NCBI GenBank assembly: GCA_910584495.1
Contig: CAJUAR010000001.1
Coordinates: forward strand, 42,507-106,506
DNA: 64,000 nucleotides
Source: an uncultured Muribaculaceae bacterium
Lineage (GTDB): Bacteria > Bacteroidota > Bacteroidia > Bacteroidales > Muribaculaceae
Direction: 5' to 3'
The translations under genes and the position numbers were made by a program. Positions 7,502 through 16,312 of the stretch are shown here, piece by piece; position 1 is the first letter of the stretch, and each line of letters begins with the position of its first letter. A model generated the notes under the pieces. It was not told the origin of the DNA and made no database searches. It saw nothing but the letters and a program-made list of their open reading frames with translations.

Positions 7502-10429
7502 TTATGGGCGTTCTGAGGTTATGCCTTTAACATCATAGTAACTGTCTCCTTTACTCAGCACAAGGTCTTTGGTCTGACTAGCTCCACCATTGCTGAATAT
7601 TATTTTTTCATACATAGCATCGACTTCAATTTTAAACCAGCCGGAACCAATATTTGTCATTTCCTCACCAGGCCATCCATTGTTGGAAGCACCAGTCCAG
7701 CAGTAGGCATTTACCTTTCCCCAGTTATTGGTATCCTTGTAGTACACCACATTTTTGGGCACTGCCGATAAATTCGGCTTGGAATGGCTCCAAATGCCGT
7801 TATTGTACGACCCCGAGCTATTGTTTTGGTCATCGACATAGTTGGCACCTCCAAACATGATACTTTCGGAATTATCTTCAAAGACTATTGTTATATACTT
7901 GTCATATTGACCTTCGGGCGCTTTGAACACCATGCCACTTGTCTTATACCAAATTGTTCCGTCAGCATCTTGTCCGGCTTCTGCGATAATATTTGCACCA
8001 ACGGTAAAAACTCCGTTATCATTAGCCTTTCCATAGTTTCTATACCATCTAACAGGTCTTTTGGTTGCGTATATAGTATAGTTCACATTTAGTATCTCAG
8101 GGCGGCTGTCAAAAACAGTATAATATGGCATCTGAATCAAAGGGTCATACAGAATCCAGCCTTCGCGGTCTTCGTAGTCGAAAAGCTGCAGACCCGGGTC
8201 GAGATGGTGTGTACAACGATGACGTGCGGTACCGGGATTCTCGTTTCCGGGTGTATTTGCATTAAACATCAGCAGGGTTTCGCCGGGCTTGATATTTTTC
8301 TCCGATTCAGGATAGCCTGTGGCTTCTTTATTTGTAGCTTTTGCGTTGGAGTCAATTTCTTTCAAGTACCATCCGGGGAAGGAAGACTTAGTCATTTCAT
8401 CGCCGGGCCATTGTTTTGAAAAAAGCCATACATAATATTTGGGAATATTACCACTTAGAGTCTCTCCAATTTGGGTGTAGACATAAATATTGTGATTACC
8501 CGACCATCCGTCGTCCCAGTTATCGTCACCTCCCTCTGTTAACGGGGTTGCAAAGGTTACAAGATACCCATCACCATTATGAGCACCCTGACGGTCGTTG
8601 ATTGCGCGGAAAAGGATGCGGTAGTTGCCCACCGGTGGTTTGACGGTTACATGGATCTGACGGTTAAAGGATTCAAAATCAGGATCGCGAGGTCCGACAG
8701 AAAACACATGTACTTCTTCATGCACAGGATTGCAAGTTGCTGTGACAGTGAATGTTCCTATTGACTTTGTAGGGTCGGCACAGTGGATTTCGACCTGTGA
8801 AGAACCTTGTGTGAGGGTGAAGGGCAACGAGTCATGGTCGATAAAGGACACCCCGCCAAGATTGGTTTCGTAGGCGAAAGTCTTGATGTAGGTGGGGCTC
8901 GCAGTTTCGTTCTCGAGCCAGTTTATTGTTACGTCGAGAGGCTTTACAATGAACATGGGCGTAACGTCATATTCCACGTCGAGGTACTTGCGTAGGTTGT
9001 TTGCCTGAATCCACACTTTGGTCGAGCCTTGGGGAGGGAATTCGGAACCTTTGCGGAATGCACTGACCGGGATTTCGGGGTTGATGCGGAAAGTGAGGAT
9101 GCCTTTTTCCACATTGTGATTGTACTGCACAATAACGGGTTTGTCGTCAATCTTATCGTCGCATCCCATAGCCACCGTCGGAGCGTTCGACACATAACAT
9201 ATGGAATCGTAGGTAAGCGAGCCCACTTTGGCCCTGGTTTTATCCACAGCCAGGGTAGTGTGCCTAAAATCGGCCATAGCCACCGGCACCCAGTCGCGGA
9301 CATGAACCTCGGTCTGGTACTCGGTGAATTCCGTGGTCTCGATGCGGCCGATAATTTCGTAGTAGGTGCCGCGAGGAAACTGACGTGGCTGGTCGTCGGC
9401 ATTCTTGTGGCCCAGCGGTATGTGGTAGGTGTTTTTAGAGCCCGATGGGAGCGATGGAGCGACGCTGCCGTCGTCCTCAGGAGCAAGAGTTTTGTCGACT
9501 GTGATGGCCTCGATGGTGAGCACAGACTGCCCCTCGTCGTTGCTCAGATAGCGTTCGGGCAGATAGAGCGTGCCCTGGTAGACCCACCGGTCGGCATAGC
9601 TTGAGGGTACATCGGTGCCGTTGACAGCAATCACATCCTCGTCGGCCGAAGCATTCTGGTTTTCGGACCAGGAGGCAAAATATCGTCCGGCAGCGAGAGG
9701 TGCCGTGAAGGAATCACCGGAATTGATGTCGCTCATGGCCCCGCCAAGCACCAGGTGGGTGGAGGCTGTGAGACTTTCGCCCTTGATGGACGAAATGAGC
9801 AGACCTGTCTCACCGAAATTTTGCGCCGTGGTCTTATTGTTGACTTTGTCAAAAATAAGATTATATCGCACCTTGACGCATGTAAACTGCAGATTGGCCG
9901 TCACATCGGTGCCGGCGGGACCAATTTCGGTTGTCTCGCGAGGTTCGAAGACCATGGGCAGACTGCCCGGCACGGGCAATGTTTTTACGGAATAGGTGAG
10001 CAGCCGTTTCTTGAGGGCGGCTTCGGTTGTCACATCGGCACAAGATGGCTGATTTGCGATGACATATATGCGGTATTTGCCCGGTTTGACATTCTCTATC
10101 ACATAGTTTTTATACTGTTCATCGGCAGTCTCTGCCACAGTTGGCAGCGGTGTTAGAGCCACTTTGAGCAGCTCGCCGCCGTCGACGGGAAAGGCATAGA
10201 GCCTCAAGTCGTTGATTCGCCGCTCATCATCGGTGGCCGGCGACAGCATGTCGGGGCTCGCGGGAATGTCGGCACGCGACAGCCCCCCGACGGCGCCCGT
10301 AACGAGGCGCACCGTCAGAGTGCCGGGCTGAATGGGAGCGTCGCAGCCCAAACCGTCAGAGCATGCGCCGGCCAGCAGGCACAGTACAAAGACCAAACAA
10401 AATGCAATATATCGCAGCAATGACAGCAT
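7502..10429 (-). CDS. Fimbrial tip lipoprotein (DUF4906-like) with CBM26-like starch-binding modules
   Basis: A 975-residue lipoprotein with the lipid Cys at 23 (LLAGAC). It has an N-terminal pilin-like region with INDLRLYAFPVDGG and a possible Arg cleavage point at Arg52 (SRAD). The middle is made of beta-sandwich repeats. The C-terminal third holds at least one clear CBM26-like module: NVVYYKDTNNWGKVNAYCW, then GWPGEEMT, GSGWFKIEVD, and KIIFSNGGASQTKDL. A second, less regular copy lies upstream, around YYVWLFSKQWPGDEMT and GWYLKEID. CBM26 binds starch/malto-oligosaccharides (family knowledge), so the pilus tip may attach to starch granules. It lies within the five-gene pilus transcript, 3 bp from the next gene upstream. 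Confidence 0.8.
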   Translation of the reverse strand: MLSLLRYIAFCLVFVLCLLAGACSDGLGCDAPIQPGTLTVRLVTGAVGGLSRADIPASPDMLSPATDDERRINDLRLYAFPVDGGELLKVALTPLPTVAETADEQYKNYVIENVKPGKYRIYVIANQPSCADVTTEAALKKRLLTYSVKTLPVPGSLPMVFEPRETTEIGPAGTDVTANLQFTCVKVRYNLIFDKVNNKTTAQNFGETGLLISSIKGESLTASTHLVLGGAMSDINSGDSFTAPLAAGRYFASWSENQNASADEDVIAVNGTDVPSSYADRWVYQGTLYLPERYLSNDEGQSVLTIEAITVDKTLAPEDDGSVAPSLPSGSKNTYHIPLGHKNADDQPRQFPRGTYYEIIGRIETTEFTEYQTEVHVRDWVPVAMADFRHTTLAVDKTRAKVGSLTYDSICYVSNAPTVAMGCDDKIDDKPVIVQYNHNVEKGILTFRINPEIPVSAFRKGSEFPPQGSTKVWIQANNLRKYLDVEYDVTPMFIVKPLDVTINWLENETASPTYIKTFAYETNLGGVSFIDHDSLPFTLTQGSSQVEIHCADPTKSIGTFTVTATCNPVHEEVHVFSVGPRDPDFESFNRQIHVTVKPPVGNYRILFRAINDRQGAHNGDGYLVTFATPLTEGGDDNWDDGWSGNHNIYVYTQIGETLSGNIPKYYVWLFSKQWPGDEMTKSSFPGWYLKEIDSNAKATNKEATGYPESEKNIKPGETLLMFNANTPGNENPGTARHRCTHHLDPGLQLFDYEDREGWILYDPLIQMPYYTVFDSRPEILNVNYTIYATKRPVRWYRNYGKANDNGVFTVGANIIAEAGQDADGTIWYKTSGMVFKAPEGQYDKYITIVFEDNSESIMFGGANYVDDQNNSSGSYNNGIWSHSKPNLSAVPKNVVYYKDTNNWGKVNAYCWTGASNNGWPGEEMTNIGSGWFKIEVDAMYEKIIFSNGGASQTKDLVLSKGDSYYDVKGITSERP

Positions 10430-10432
10430 GTT

Positions 10433-11515
10433 TCAGAGTTTTATGTTCTGTATACGTTTAGACCAGGCGAGGACAGAGATGGACAGCTCGACATATTGCC
10501 ACGTGTCGCCACGGAGGAAGAAATCAAGTTTATAGTCGTGCTCGCGGTCGAGGAATTCCTGCGGTGAGTAGTTGAGATGCTCAAATGCTCCGCGTCCCTG
10601 AGCCAGACAGTCGGGCAGATTGATACGGGCCACGGTTTTGCCCGTGGTGCGGTTGGTGATGGTGAGCATGGCGTTTCGGGCGTTGTCGGCAGCCGCCGGA
10701 TAGTGCATTATGCGGTTGAAGGCCAGCGCGGCATGCGCAGTGCGTTCCAGGTGGTCGGTGTCGTCGGTGGTTTCGCCCTCGGCACGTCCGGCTGTGCCGA
10801 ACTCAGTATTCCAGAGAGCGTAGGGGGTATAGGTTAGAGCTTCGTCGTCGAGCAGTGTGTTGTCGTAGCCTATCTTGCCGTTTGCGGCGGTGATGGAAAT
10901 GTCAAAATCCTGAATGTCGATATTGGCTGGAGCGTCAAGGTTGTGAAGGCTCACTGTCAGGTTTTTGGTGTCGCGCATCAGGCTGATGGTCTGCGATGCC
11001 GCCTCCATGTCGCGAACCACTATGGGTTGTGCACCCATGCCGTGCCACAGTGTGTCGAGCGGGGCCGAAGAATCAACAAAGCCTTCTGTGCGGTCTAAGG
11101 TCACGCCAAGGTCTGTCATGGCATGTGTGGTGTTGAGTACTGTGCGTCGATATTTTGCTCCCTTGCCTGCAAGACATTCGTTGTAGCTGCGCTGGTGAGC
11201 GAGGGCTATAAAGCTATACTTGCCCGGCTCAAGGTCGAGGTGCATAGTGTAGAGCGGCGAGGCAAGCGGACGATTGGTGGCGGTGTTATATTCCTCTTTA
11301 GAAGTCAGGAACTTACCCTGCTCGTCGAAGACATAGACAGTGACAGCGCCCACGTGGGCAGGGAACATGTCGGCGCGGTCGATATTATAGTCGTAGACAA
11401 ACTTCAGATCTACGCCCGACGGACACTCCTCGAGGTCGTCGTGCATCAGCGAGCATCCGCTCGCAGCCACCGCCAGGGCTGCAAACAGGGGCAATATGCG
11501 TTTTTTTACTGTCAT
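10433..11515 (-). CDS. FimB/Mfa2-family fimbrial anchor lipoprotein
   Basis: A 360-residue lipoprotein (Cys21 in AASGCSLMHDDLEECP). The pattern S-x-x-x-DDLxxCP followed by VDLKFVYDYNIDRADMFP is the hallmark of the FimB/Mfa2 (DUF1812) family, which anchors and caps type V pili at the outer membrane. It ends with a terminal beta strand ELSISVLAWSKRIQNIKL, strikingly similar to the C-terminus of the neighbouring Mfa1-like shaft protein (HSWAKRVQNVVL). It follows the shaft gene after 76 bp that hold a stable hairpin, and precedes the two tip genes by 3 bp. Confidence 0.9.
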   Translation of the reverse strand: MTVKKRILPLFAALAVAASGCSLMHDDLEECPSGVDLKFVYDYNIDRADMFPAHVGAVTVYVFDEQGKFLTSKEEYNTATNRPLASPLYTMHLDLEPGKYSFIALAHQRSYNECLAGKGAKYRRTVLNTTHAMTDLGVTLDRTEGFVDSSAPLDTLWHGMGAQPIVVRDMEAASQTISLMRDTKNLTVSLHNLDAPANIDIQDFDISITAANGKIGYDNTLLDDEALTYTPYALWNTEFGTAGRAEGETTDDTDHLERTAHAALAFNRIMHYPAAADNARNAMLTITNRTTGKTVARINLPDCLAQGRGAFEHLNYSPQEFLDREHDYKLDFFLRGDTWQYVELSISVLAWSKRIQNIKL

Positions 11516-11532
11516 TTTCGATTGGTTTATAT

Positions 11533-11565
11533 ACCTCCGGGGCCTTAAAAGTATGCCCCGGAGGT
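11533..11565 (-). promoter_or_regulatory. Intra-operon hairpin between the mfa1-like and mfa2-like genes
   Basis: Perfect 11-bp inverted repeat (ACCTCCGGGGC at 11533-11543 with 11555-11565, 11-nt loop). It lies just after the shaft-pilin stop and before the anchor gene. It has no T-run on the minus strand, so it is more likely an mRNA-stabilising or partial-termination structure. It would help to make the shaft subunit in excess over anchor and tip. Confidence 0.6.
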
Positions 11566-11591
11566 CATTTTTAAGTAATCTTAGCCTAAAA

Positions 11592-13301
11592 TTAGAGAAC
11601 TACATTCTGCACTCGCTTAGCCCATGAATGAACATTGCAACGCACACTGATATAGTAATTATTTTCATCATCGGGGGTTGAAGGAGCCTCTGGCACATCA
11701 GGTTTACCCAGCGACTTGATGCCTGAAACTTCGAGAGAATACCAGTTGTTACGGAGCACGCCGTAACGGCCGAGATAATTATCATCGACATCTTCAGTAC
11801 CATAAGCTGCCGAACCGGGAATCCAGGGAGTATACGTTTCGCCAAAGTGTTGAACACGTGCCACATAGAAACATTCACCGTTCAGATAGGTGTTGATGTT
11901 CTTACCCTCTGCATCGCTACCAAAAGCATCATTCAGAATCTGGATTTCGGTCTCCGAAAGTGCTACCGCTGTTTCCTTCGTTTCGCCATATTTTACATCA
12001 GCCGGCGAAAGTTTATGTTTACCACGTGTTTTGGATACAGTTTCGGTACCGTCGACAAAATATTTAGCCTGGTCTTTCTTATCCTCAAGCAGCTCAACAG
12101 CCTTGCTAATAATGTAGTTACGAAGACCTTCTTTGTTGTAGATAGTATTGGACTGTCCGAATGTATAGAATGTAGATGCTTTGTCTTCTCCTTCAGCCTT
12201 GAATTCGGCTTTCAGAATGACACGTGTGGTCTCATCGCGATTCTGGTGCGCTACATTGAATGTGTTTTCACGGCAATAGACATATTTCCCGGGATCGGTA
12301 GTAAATTTAGTATCCTTATTCTTATCATTTACAAGACTGTATAAGTCTCCTACAGCCGGATAAGTATTATAGTTGGGATCTTTAGCCCAAAATATGCGTT
12401 CTGAGGAAGAACTATAGAAACGAGTTCCCGTCTTAGCTCCTGTCACTTTAGATGCAAGATTTTTCCAGGAATCAAAGTCGCTGACATTGCGCACAAGATA
12501 CGATTTGTTATTTGTAAGGTCAATAGCCCATTTAGTAATGGTTGCAGTGTAGTTCTTTCGGTCTGCTGCACCTTCGCCGTTGTCAAATGGAAGATTCTCA
12601 ATTTTGTTTGTTGTTCCGGCTGTATTCTTATCAACAACCTGTACTTTTGCCACAGCACGCTCTACAAAGACATTAATAGCAGTCGAACCCAGAGCAGCTT
12701 CCTGAGTGCTCTTTATATCTTCTTTCGCTATTTTAACAAGAGTCTGTGCTTTTTCGTTTTTATAGAGAGGTGCATTGGTCATAAAGATACCGTTTGCGGT
12801 GAAGTCCATATCGCTAGCCACTCCGGTAAGATTGGAGAATTTAGTGCCCTTGGCGAAATGAGTATTAGCATCATTGTCATTGAGAACAATAAGTACCCAG
12901 AGGTTATCTGCAGGAGCGTCATTGATTCTTTGCACTGTCTGAGCTGTCGTTGTAACATTTCCGATAGTGGTTTGCTGATTCCAAGGTTTGAGAGTGGTCA
13001 TTTCGTATATATTCTTAACCACGGCTTCCGCTTCGGAATCACCTTGGAAAATGACAAGATGTGCCTTGTTGACAGCGTACTCACTTGCTTCGCCGTCGTC
13101 GAAATGATCGTTTCCTTGACCTTCATAGGGATCGCCCTCGGCACGACTTCCGTCAGCATCGACAGAAGGCAGATTGATGCTCACATTAAGGTAGCTCGTT
13201 CCGGTTTCTGAGCCGGGATTCTGAGCTGGTTCGTCGCTGCTGCAAGATGCCAGCGAGAGCATTGCGGCGGCTGCGATGAACGGGAGTGATTTGAATTTCA
13301 T
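11592..13301 (-). CDS. Mfa1-family major fimbrial subunit
   Basis: A 569-residue lipoprotein pilin of the Mfa1/FimA class, the shaft subunit of type V pili. The lipid Cys is at 20 (SLASCSSDEP). Arg53 within DADGSRAEG fits the Arg-type maturation site that frees the donor-strand groove after secretion. The N-terminal domain contains NKAHLVIFQGDSEAEAV, and the C-terminal half ends with NNYYISVRCNVHSWAKRVQNVVL-type strands (Mfa1 C-terminal domain), where the last segment serves as donor strand. It is followed by a hairpin and then the anchor gene, and preceded 13 bp upstream by the DUF3868 gene. Length matches Mfa1 (~560) rather than FimA (~380). Confidence 0.9.
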   Translation of the reverse strand: MKFKSLPFIAAAAMLSLASCSSDEPAQNPGSETGTSYLNVSINLPSVDADGSRAEGDPYEGQGNDHFDDGEASEYAVNKAHLVIFQGDSEAEAVVKNIYEMTTLKPWNQQTTIGNVTTTAQTVQRINDAPADNLWVLIVLNDNDANTHFAKGTKFSNLTGVASDMDFTANGIFMTNAPLYKNEKAQTLVKIAKEDIKSTQEAALGSTAINVFVERAVAKVQVVDKNTAGTTNKIENLPFDNGEGAADRKNYTATITKWAIDLTNNKSYLVRNVSDFDSWKNLASKVTGAKTGTRFYSSSSERIFWAKDPNYNTYPAVGDLYSLVNDKNKDTKFTTDPGKYVYCRENTFNVAHQNRDETTRVILKAEFKAEGEDKASTFYTFGQSNTIYNKEGLRNYIISKAVELLEDKKDQAKYFVDGTETVSKTRGKHKLSPADVKYGETKETAVALSETEIQILNDAFGSDAEGKNINTYLNGECFYVARVQHFGETYTPWIPGSAAYGTEDVDDNYLGRYGVLRNNWYSLEVSGIKSLGKPDVPEAPSTPDDENNYYISVRCNVHSWAKRVQNVVL

Positions 13302-13314
13302 CGTTTGTAAGAAA

Positions 13315-14679
13315 TTAATGATTAGTATTTTGTTTGTTTATCTCTCGGATTAAATCGATTGCGCGGCGCACTTGCCGGGCCTCTTCGCAATCGGGCACTT
13401 TTTCAATGTATTGCTCAGCCGAAACGATGTCGTGGCGGTTTGCGGCATTGATGGCGGCATTTAGGTTTGCCGTGGGGTCCTTTGGAAATAGGTGCACAGC
13501 CACGTCGAACACTCGGTTGAACTCGTCGCTTCCTGCAGGATAGCTCTGAGCCACAAGGAAAAGCTCCTGAAGGCTTAGCTGCCCCGGTTTATCGACAAAG
13601 ATGCGACGCGCCTCTTCGAGGTTGAAGGCACGCACAGTGTAGTGGACGGTATAGTCGGAGTGTCGCAGTGCCGGATAGACGTTCTCAAGCAAGTAGGCAT
13701 ACTGGGCGGGGAAACGCTGCCTGAGTCGACGGTCGCGAGCATCGGGAGCAAGCGTGCTGTCGTTGATTACGGCAAGCAAGCCCTGAGTGTTGTCGAGGTG
13801 CAGCGAATCGGCCACATAGCGTCGCAGTCCGTCCCAGTCCTCAGGTGTCGAGGCAACGTTGAAAATCGAACGGTCGAAGTTCCTCAACCTTGCCACATAG
13901 TCGGCCAGAGCCTTGGCACGGCCTTGAGCAAGACGCACGTTGTTGGCGTATGGACCTTCGGGCGAAGCATATCCGTGGATGTCGATAGCGGTTATTGTTA
14001 CGTTCGAATCGTTCCTGACAAGGTCGACGGTTGATATAATCTTGGCCAGCTCCACGGTGTTGCGACGATAATCCGGGCGAATCTCGGTGCGGTTCACACG
14101 GAAATCGATAAATGCGCTTCCGCTCTCGCTGCGGTCCTTGATTCCCTCGGCTTTAGGCTCGACATAGCAGGTAAGAGGCTTGAAGAAGAGTTGTGGCCTA
14201 CGGCGGTCGATTACATCGAGAGTGTCCTTGCGGCGGTCCAGAATGTCGCCGCATCCGCAGTAGTCGTTGGAGAGCGTCAGGAAGGCATGCTCCATCCATG
14301 GCTGATAGTCGACTGAAGCGGAGTAGTCGAAGCTCTGGGGCTTACCGTCGTGGCGTCGAATCTCGAGCCCCTCGAAATCGCCCCTGTTGCGTTCGAAGCT
14401 GATGTGCTGACGGCGTCCGTTAACCATCAGTGGAGTGAACGCGGCCTCGCCGATGCTGTCGATGCCGGTGAGCACGGGCGTATAGACAATGCGGCGGTTC
14501 GATGTCACACGGAGTGAATCGAAACGCAAGGTCATATCAAGAAAAAGCTTGCCGTTTGCAACACCGGTTACAACCGAATCGACAATAATACCTGTAGGAG
14601 CAGCCTCGTTGCGTGCATCTGTAGCTCCGGCGGTCAGTGCCATAGCCACAGCAAAAATGATGGAAATAATCTTTCTCAT
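13315..14679 (-). CDS. DUF3868 / OmpA-like outer-membrane-associated protein of the pilus cluster
   Basis: The start at 14679 gives a 454-residue protein beginning MRKIISIIFAVAMALTAG, a clean signal peptide; an upstream ATG at 14760 would overlap the previous gene. Residues ~30-190 match the DUF3868 pattern. Residues ~200-300 form an OmpA-C-like peptidoglycan-binding region with FRVNRTEIRPDYRRN, then DIHGYASPEGPYANN and LAQGRAKALADYV. A tetratricopeptide-like tail follows. DUF3575-DUF3868 pairs commonly precede Mfa1/FimA genes in Bacteroidales (family knowledge). The role is probably cell-wall tethering or assembly of the pilus base, which is an inference. Confidence 0.85.
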   Translation of the reverse strand: MRKIISIIFAVAMALTAGATDARNEAAPTGIIVDSVVTGVANGKLFLDMTLRFDSLRVTSNRRIVYTPVLTGIDSIGEAAFTPLMVNGRRQHISFERNRGDFEGLEIRRHDGKPQSFDYSASVDYQPWMEHAFLTLSNDYCGCGDILDRRKDTLDVIDRRRPQLFFKPLTCYVEPKAEGIKDRSESGSAFIDFRVNRTEIRPDYRRNTVELAKIISTVDLVRNDSNVTITAIDIHGYASPEGPYANNVRLAQGRAKALADYVARLRNFDRSIFNVASTPEDWDGLRRYVADSLHLDNTQGLLAVINDSTLAPDARDRRLRQRFPAQYAYLLENVYPALRHSDYTVHYTVRAFNLEEARRIFVDKPGQLSLQELFLVAQSYPAGSDEFNRVFDVAVHLFPKDPTANLNAAINAANRHDIVSAEQYIEKVPDCEEARQVRRAIDLIREINKQNTNH

Positions 14680-14687
14680 GGCGGCAA

Positions 14688-15257
14688 TCAGAAAATATAA
14701 AGGACAGACAAAGCGGCCTTGGTCGGACCGACGTAATTGCGGTGCTTGCGGTCGAGGCAACGGTCGCAGCGGCCATAGAGCTTATAGGGGCTGTAGGCGT
14801 AGCCCAGACCGATGGAGGCCTCTATGTTCCAATGGCGCGAAATCATCCACTGGTAGCCGTAGGTAAGACCGGCACCTATATACCAGCCTTCGTAGTGCCG
14901 ACCCTTTTCTGTTTTGGGGAGGGTGCCGAAAGGCAGGTCGACATTGCGCACGTTGTACTCGCCGCCAAGTGCATGTACACCGAGGAAGTGTCCGTTAAAA
15001 GCTTCACAGAACCAATGGCGCAATTCAGGCTGCACAGTCCAGAAACGCGCCCGTTTGTCGCCCGAGAAAGTCCAGGGGTTGAGAGCGCCAAAAATCTGAA
15101 CGGTCTGCCGGTGTGACACAGCAGCTTCCGCTCCGAAGTTAAGAGTTGTGGAGGCCCACGCTAATGCGTTGGTCTTCATTGCCACGGTCTGTGCCGCCGT
15201 TTTAACCAACAAAGAAGCCATCATGGCAAAGGTCAAAAAAAGAGTCACCTTTTTCAT
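14688..15257 (-). CDS. DUF3575-family outer-membrane beta-barrel, first gene of the pilus cluster
   Basis: A 189-residue protein with a signal peptide (MKKVTLFLTFAMMASLLVKT). A DUF3575 body follows: AMKTNALAWASTTLNFGAE, ALNPWTFSGDKRARFW, QPELRHWFCEAFNGHFLG, GYQWMISRHWNIEASIG. The family forms a small porin-like barrel and is nearly always next to DUF3868 and type V pilin genes. It is the first gene after the putative phase-variable promoter at 15429-15460, with a ~165-nt 5' leader. The four Cys near the C-terminus (GRCDRCLD) are as expected for the family. Confidence 0.85.
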   Translation of the reverse strand: MKKVTLFLTFAMMASLLVKTAAQTVAMKTNALAWASTTLNFGAEAAVSHRQTVQIFGALNPWTFSGDKRARFWTVQPELRHWFCEAFNGHFLGVHALGGEYNVRNVDLPFGTLPKTEKGRHYEGWYIGAGLTYGYQWMISRHWNIEASIGLGYAYSPYKLYGRCDRCLDRKHRNYVGPTKAALSVLYIF

Positions 15258-15428
15258 GCAAAATATGAGCTAACTACACGGAAGCTGCCAACGGCACCAT
15301 CCATTATAAGCGGTATGATTTATAATCTCAAATTAATTAATAACAGCCGAGGGGTCGACTATTCCTAATCCTTATTATTAGATTTAATGTATAATCCTTG
15401 TAAAAAATATCCTTTCTTGTTTTCGTCG

Positions 15429-15460
15429 CAAAAATACGTAAAAAAAATACCCCCCCCAAA
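15429..15460 (-). promoter_or_regulatory. Candidate phase-variable promoter of the pilus operon (G8 tract in the spacer)
   Basis: On the minus strand TTTG (15457-15460) and TATTTTTG (15429-15436) form a -33/-7 pair separated by exactly 20 bp. The -33 box is followed directly by a run of eight G (15450-15457 as C on the plus strand, one of them shared with the -33 box). Slippage by one base would change the -33/-7 spacing. The fit to TTTG-N20-TAnnTTTG is exact; phase variation is inference. Confidence 0.6.
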
Positions 15461-15550
15461 AAATTTTTAACACACTTTAACCTTACGCATGTCAATGGTT
15501 GATGATTTTATCAATCACCTTTATCCGGAGCCGTAAAAAAAACATCTTTC

Positions 15551-15581
15551 TTGTCGGTTTGTTATATTTTTAGTAACTTAG
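15551..15581 (+). promoter_or_regulatory. Promoter TTG-N20-TAACTTAG for the small outer-membrane protein
   Basis: TTG at 15551-15553 and TAACTTAG at 15574-15581 (one mismatch to TAnnTTTG) are 20 bp apart, 21 bp before the ATG at 15603. Confidence 0.5.
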
Positions 15582-15602
15582 GCAATTCAATTACATACAA
15601 CA

Positions 15603-16268
15603 ATGAAACGATTCTGTATTTTGAGCCTCATCCTTGCAGCCGCTGCCACGTTTACAGCCCGCGGACAGTACTATGAAATTGCCAACCAGCTGCCACAACT
15701 TCTGCGTCCGGCCCTATCGGGTTCGGCCAACTACAAGGGTTTTGTCGAAATCTCGGGCCTCGCAGGCGTGGGACACAACCGCGCCAATGTCATCGACTTC
15801 TCCACCAGCCAGGGCTTTCAGTACAACTCGTGGTTCTACATGGGCGTGGGAGTGGGAGTTGACATTGCCATGGCACAGCAGCCTTCGCTGCGTGACAACG
15901 ATCCCGACTACGGCTATCTTGACCGCGACAACAAGAAGACCAAAGTGATGATTCCTCTATTCAGCGACTTCCGCTTCAACATCGGCAGCCGCGAGAGCAC
16001 CTCGTTCTTTGCCGACATCAGACTTGGTGCCGCATGGATGGTGGGCAACGGCTATCTGCGCATGGCTGATGCATGTATGAGCAACAGCACACAGTTCTAC
16101 CTGCGACCTACAATAGGTGTGCGTATGCCTGTCAAGGCCGGCGACACAAGGCATGCCTTCAACATTGGCATCACCTACCAGTTGCTGACATCGAACAACA
16201 ACTACTACCGCGATTCCAACTCGGTGAGCCTCAACAACTTCGGCGCATCAATAAGTTACGAGTGGTAG
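15603..16268 (+). CDS. Small outer-membrane beta-barrel protein
   Basis: A 221-residue exported protein with signal peptide MKRFCILSLILAAAATFTARG. The body has alternating strands such as YKGFVEISGLAGVG, YNSWFYMGVGVGVDIAM, KVMIPLFSDFRFNIGS, SFFADIRLGAAWMVGNGY and HAFNIGITYQLL. It ends FGASISYEW with a terminal aromatic, as expected for an outer-membrane barrel of about eight strands. The function is unknown. It has its own promoter and is transcribed away from the pilus operon. The next gene begins 44 bp downstream with a separate promoter. Confidence 0.8.
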   Translation: MKRFCILSLILAAAATFTARGQYYEIANQLPQLLRPALSGSANYKGFVEISGLAGVGHNRANVIDFSTSQGFQYNSWFYMGVGVGVDIAMAQQPSLRDNDPDYGYLDRDNKKTKVMIPLFSDFRFNIGSRESTSFFADIRLGAAWMVGNGYLRMADACMSNSTQFYLRPTIGVRMPVKAGDTRHAFNIGITYQLLTSNNNYYRDSNSVSLNNFGASISYEW

Positions 16269-16274
16269 CAGCCG

Positions 16275-16305
16275 TTGGAGGTTTGGCCAAAATTTTGTAA
16301 CTTTG
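16275..16305 (+). promoter_or_regulatory. Promoter TTG-N20-TAACTTTG directly before the sigma-54 activator
   Basis: TTG at 16275-16277 and TAACTTTG at 16298-16305 are 20 bp apart. The ATG (16313) follows after only 7 nt, so the mRNA would be leaderless or nearly so. Confidence 0.65.
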
Positions 16306-16312
16306 CTCTCTG

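Larger units (their letters stand above)
15258..15602. other. Divergent intergenic region between the pilus operon and the barrel-protein gene
   Basis: 345 bp without a gene. It carries the pilus operon promoter (15429-15460, minus) and the promoter of the plus-strand gene (15551-15581). Between 15437 and 15470 the sequence is a run of homopolymers (A8, C8, A6, T5). The 15260-15420 part is the AT-rich pilus leader; no clear hairpin or leader peptide was recognised there. Confidence 0.6.
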
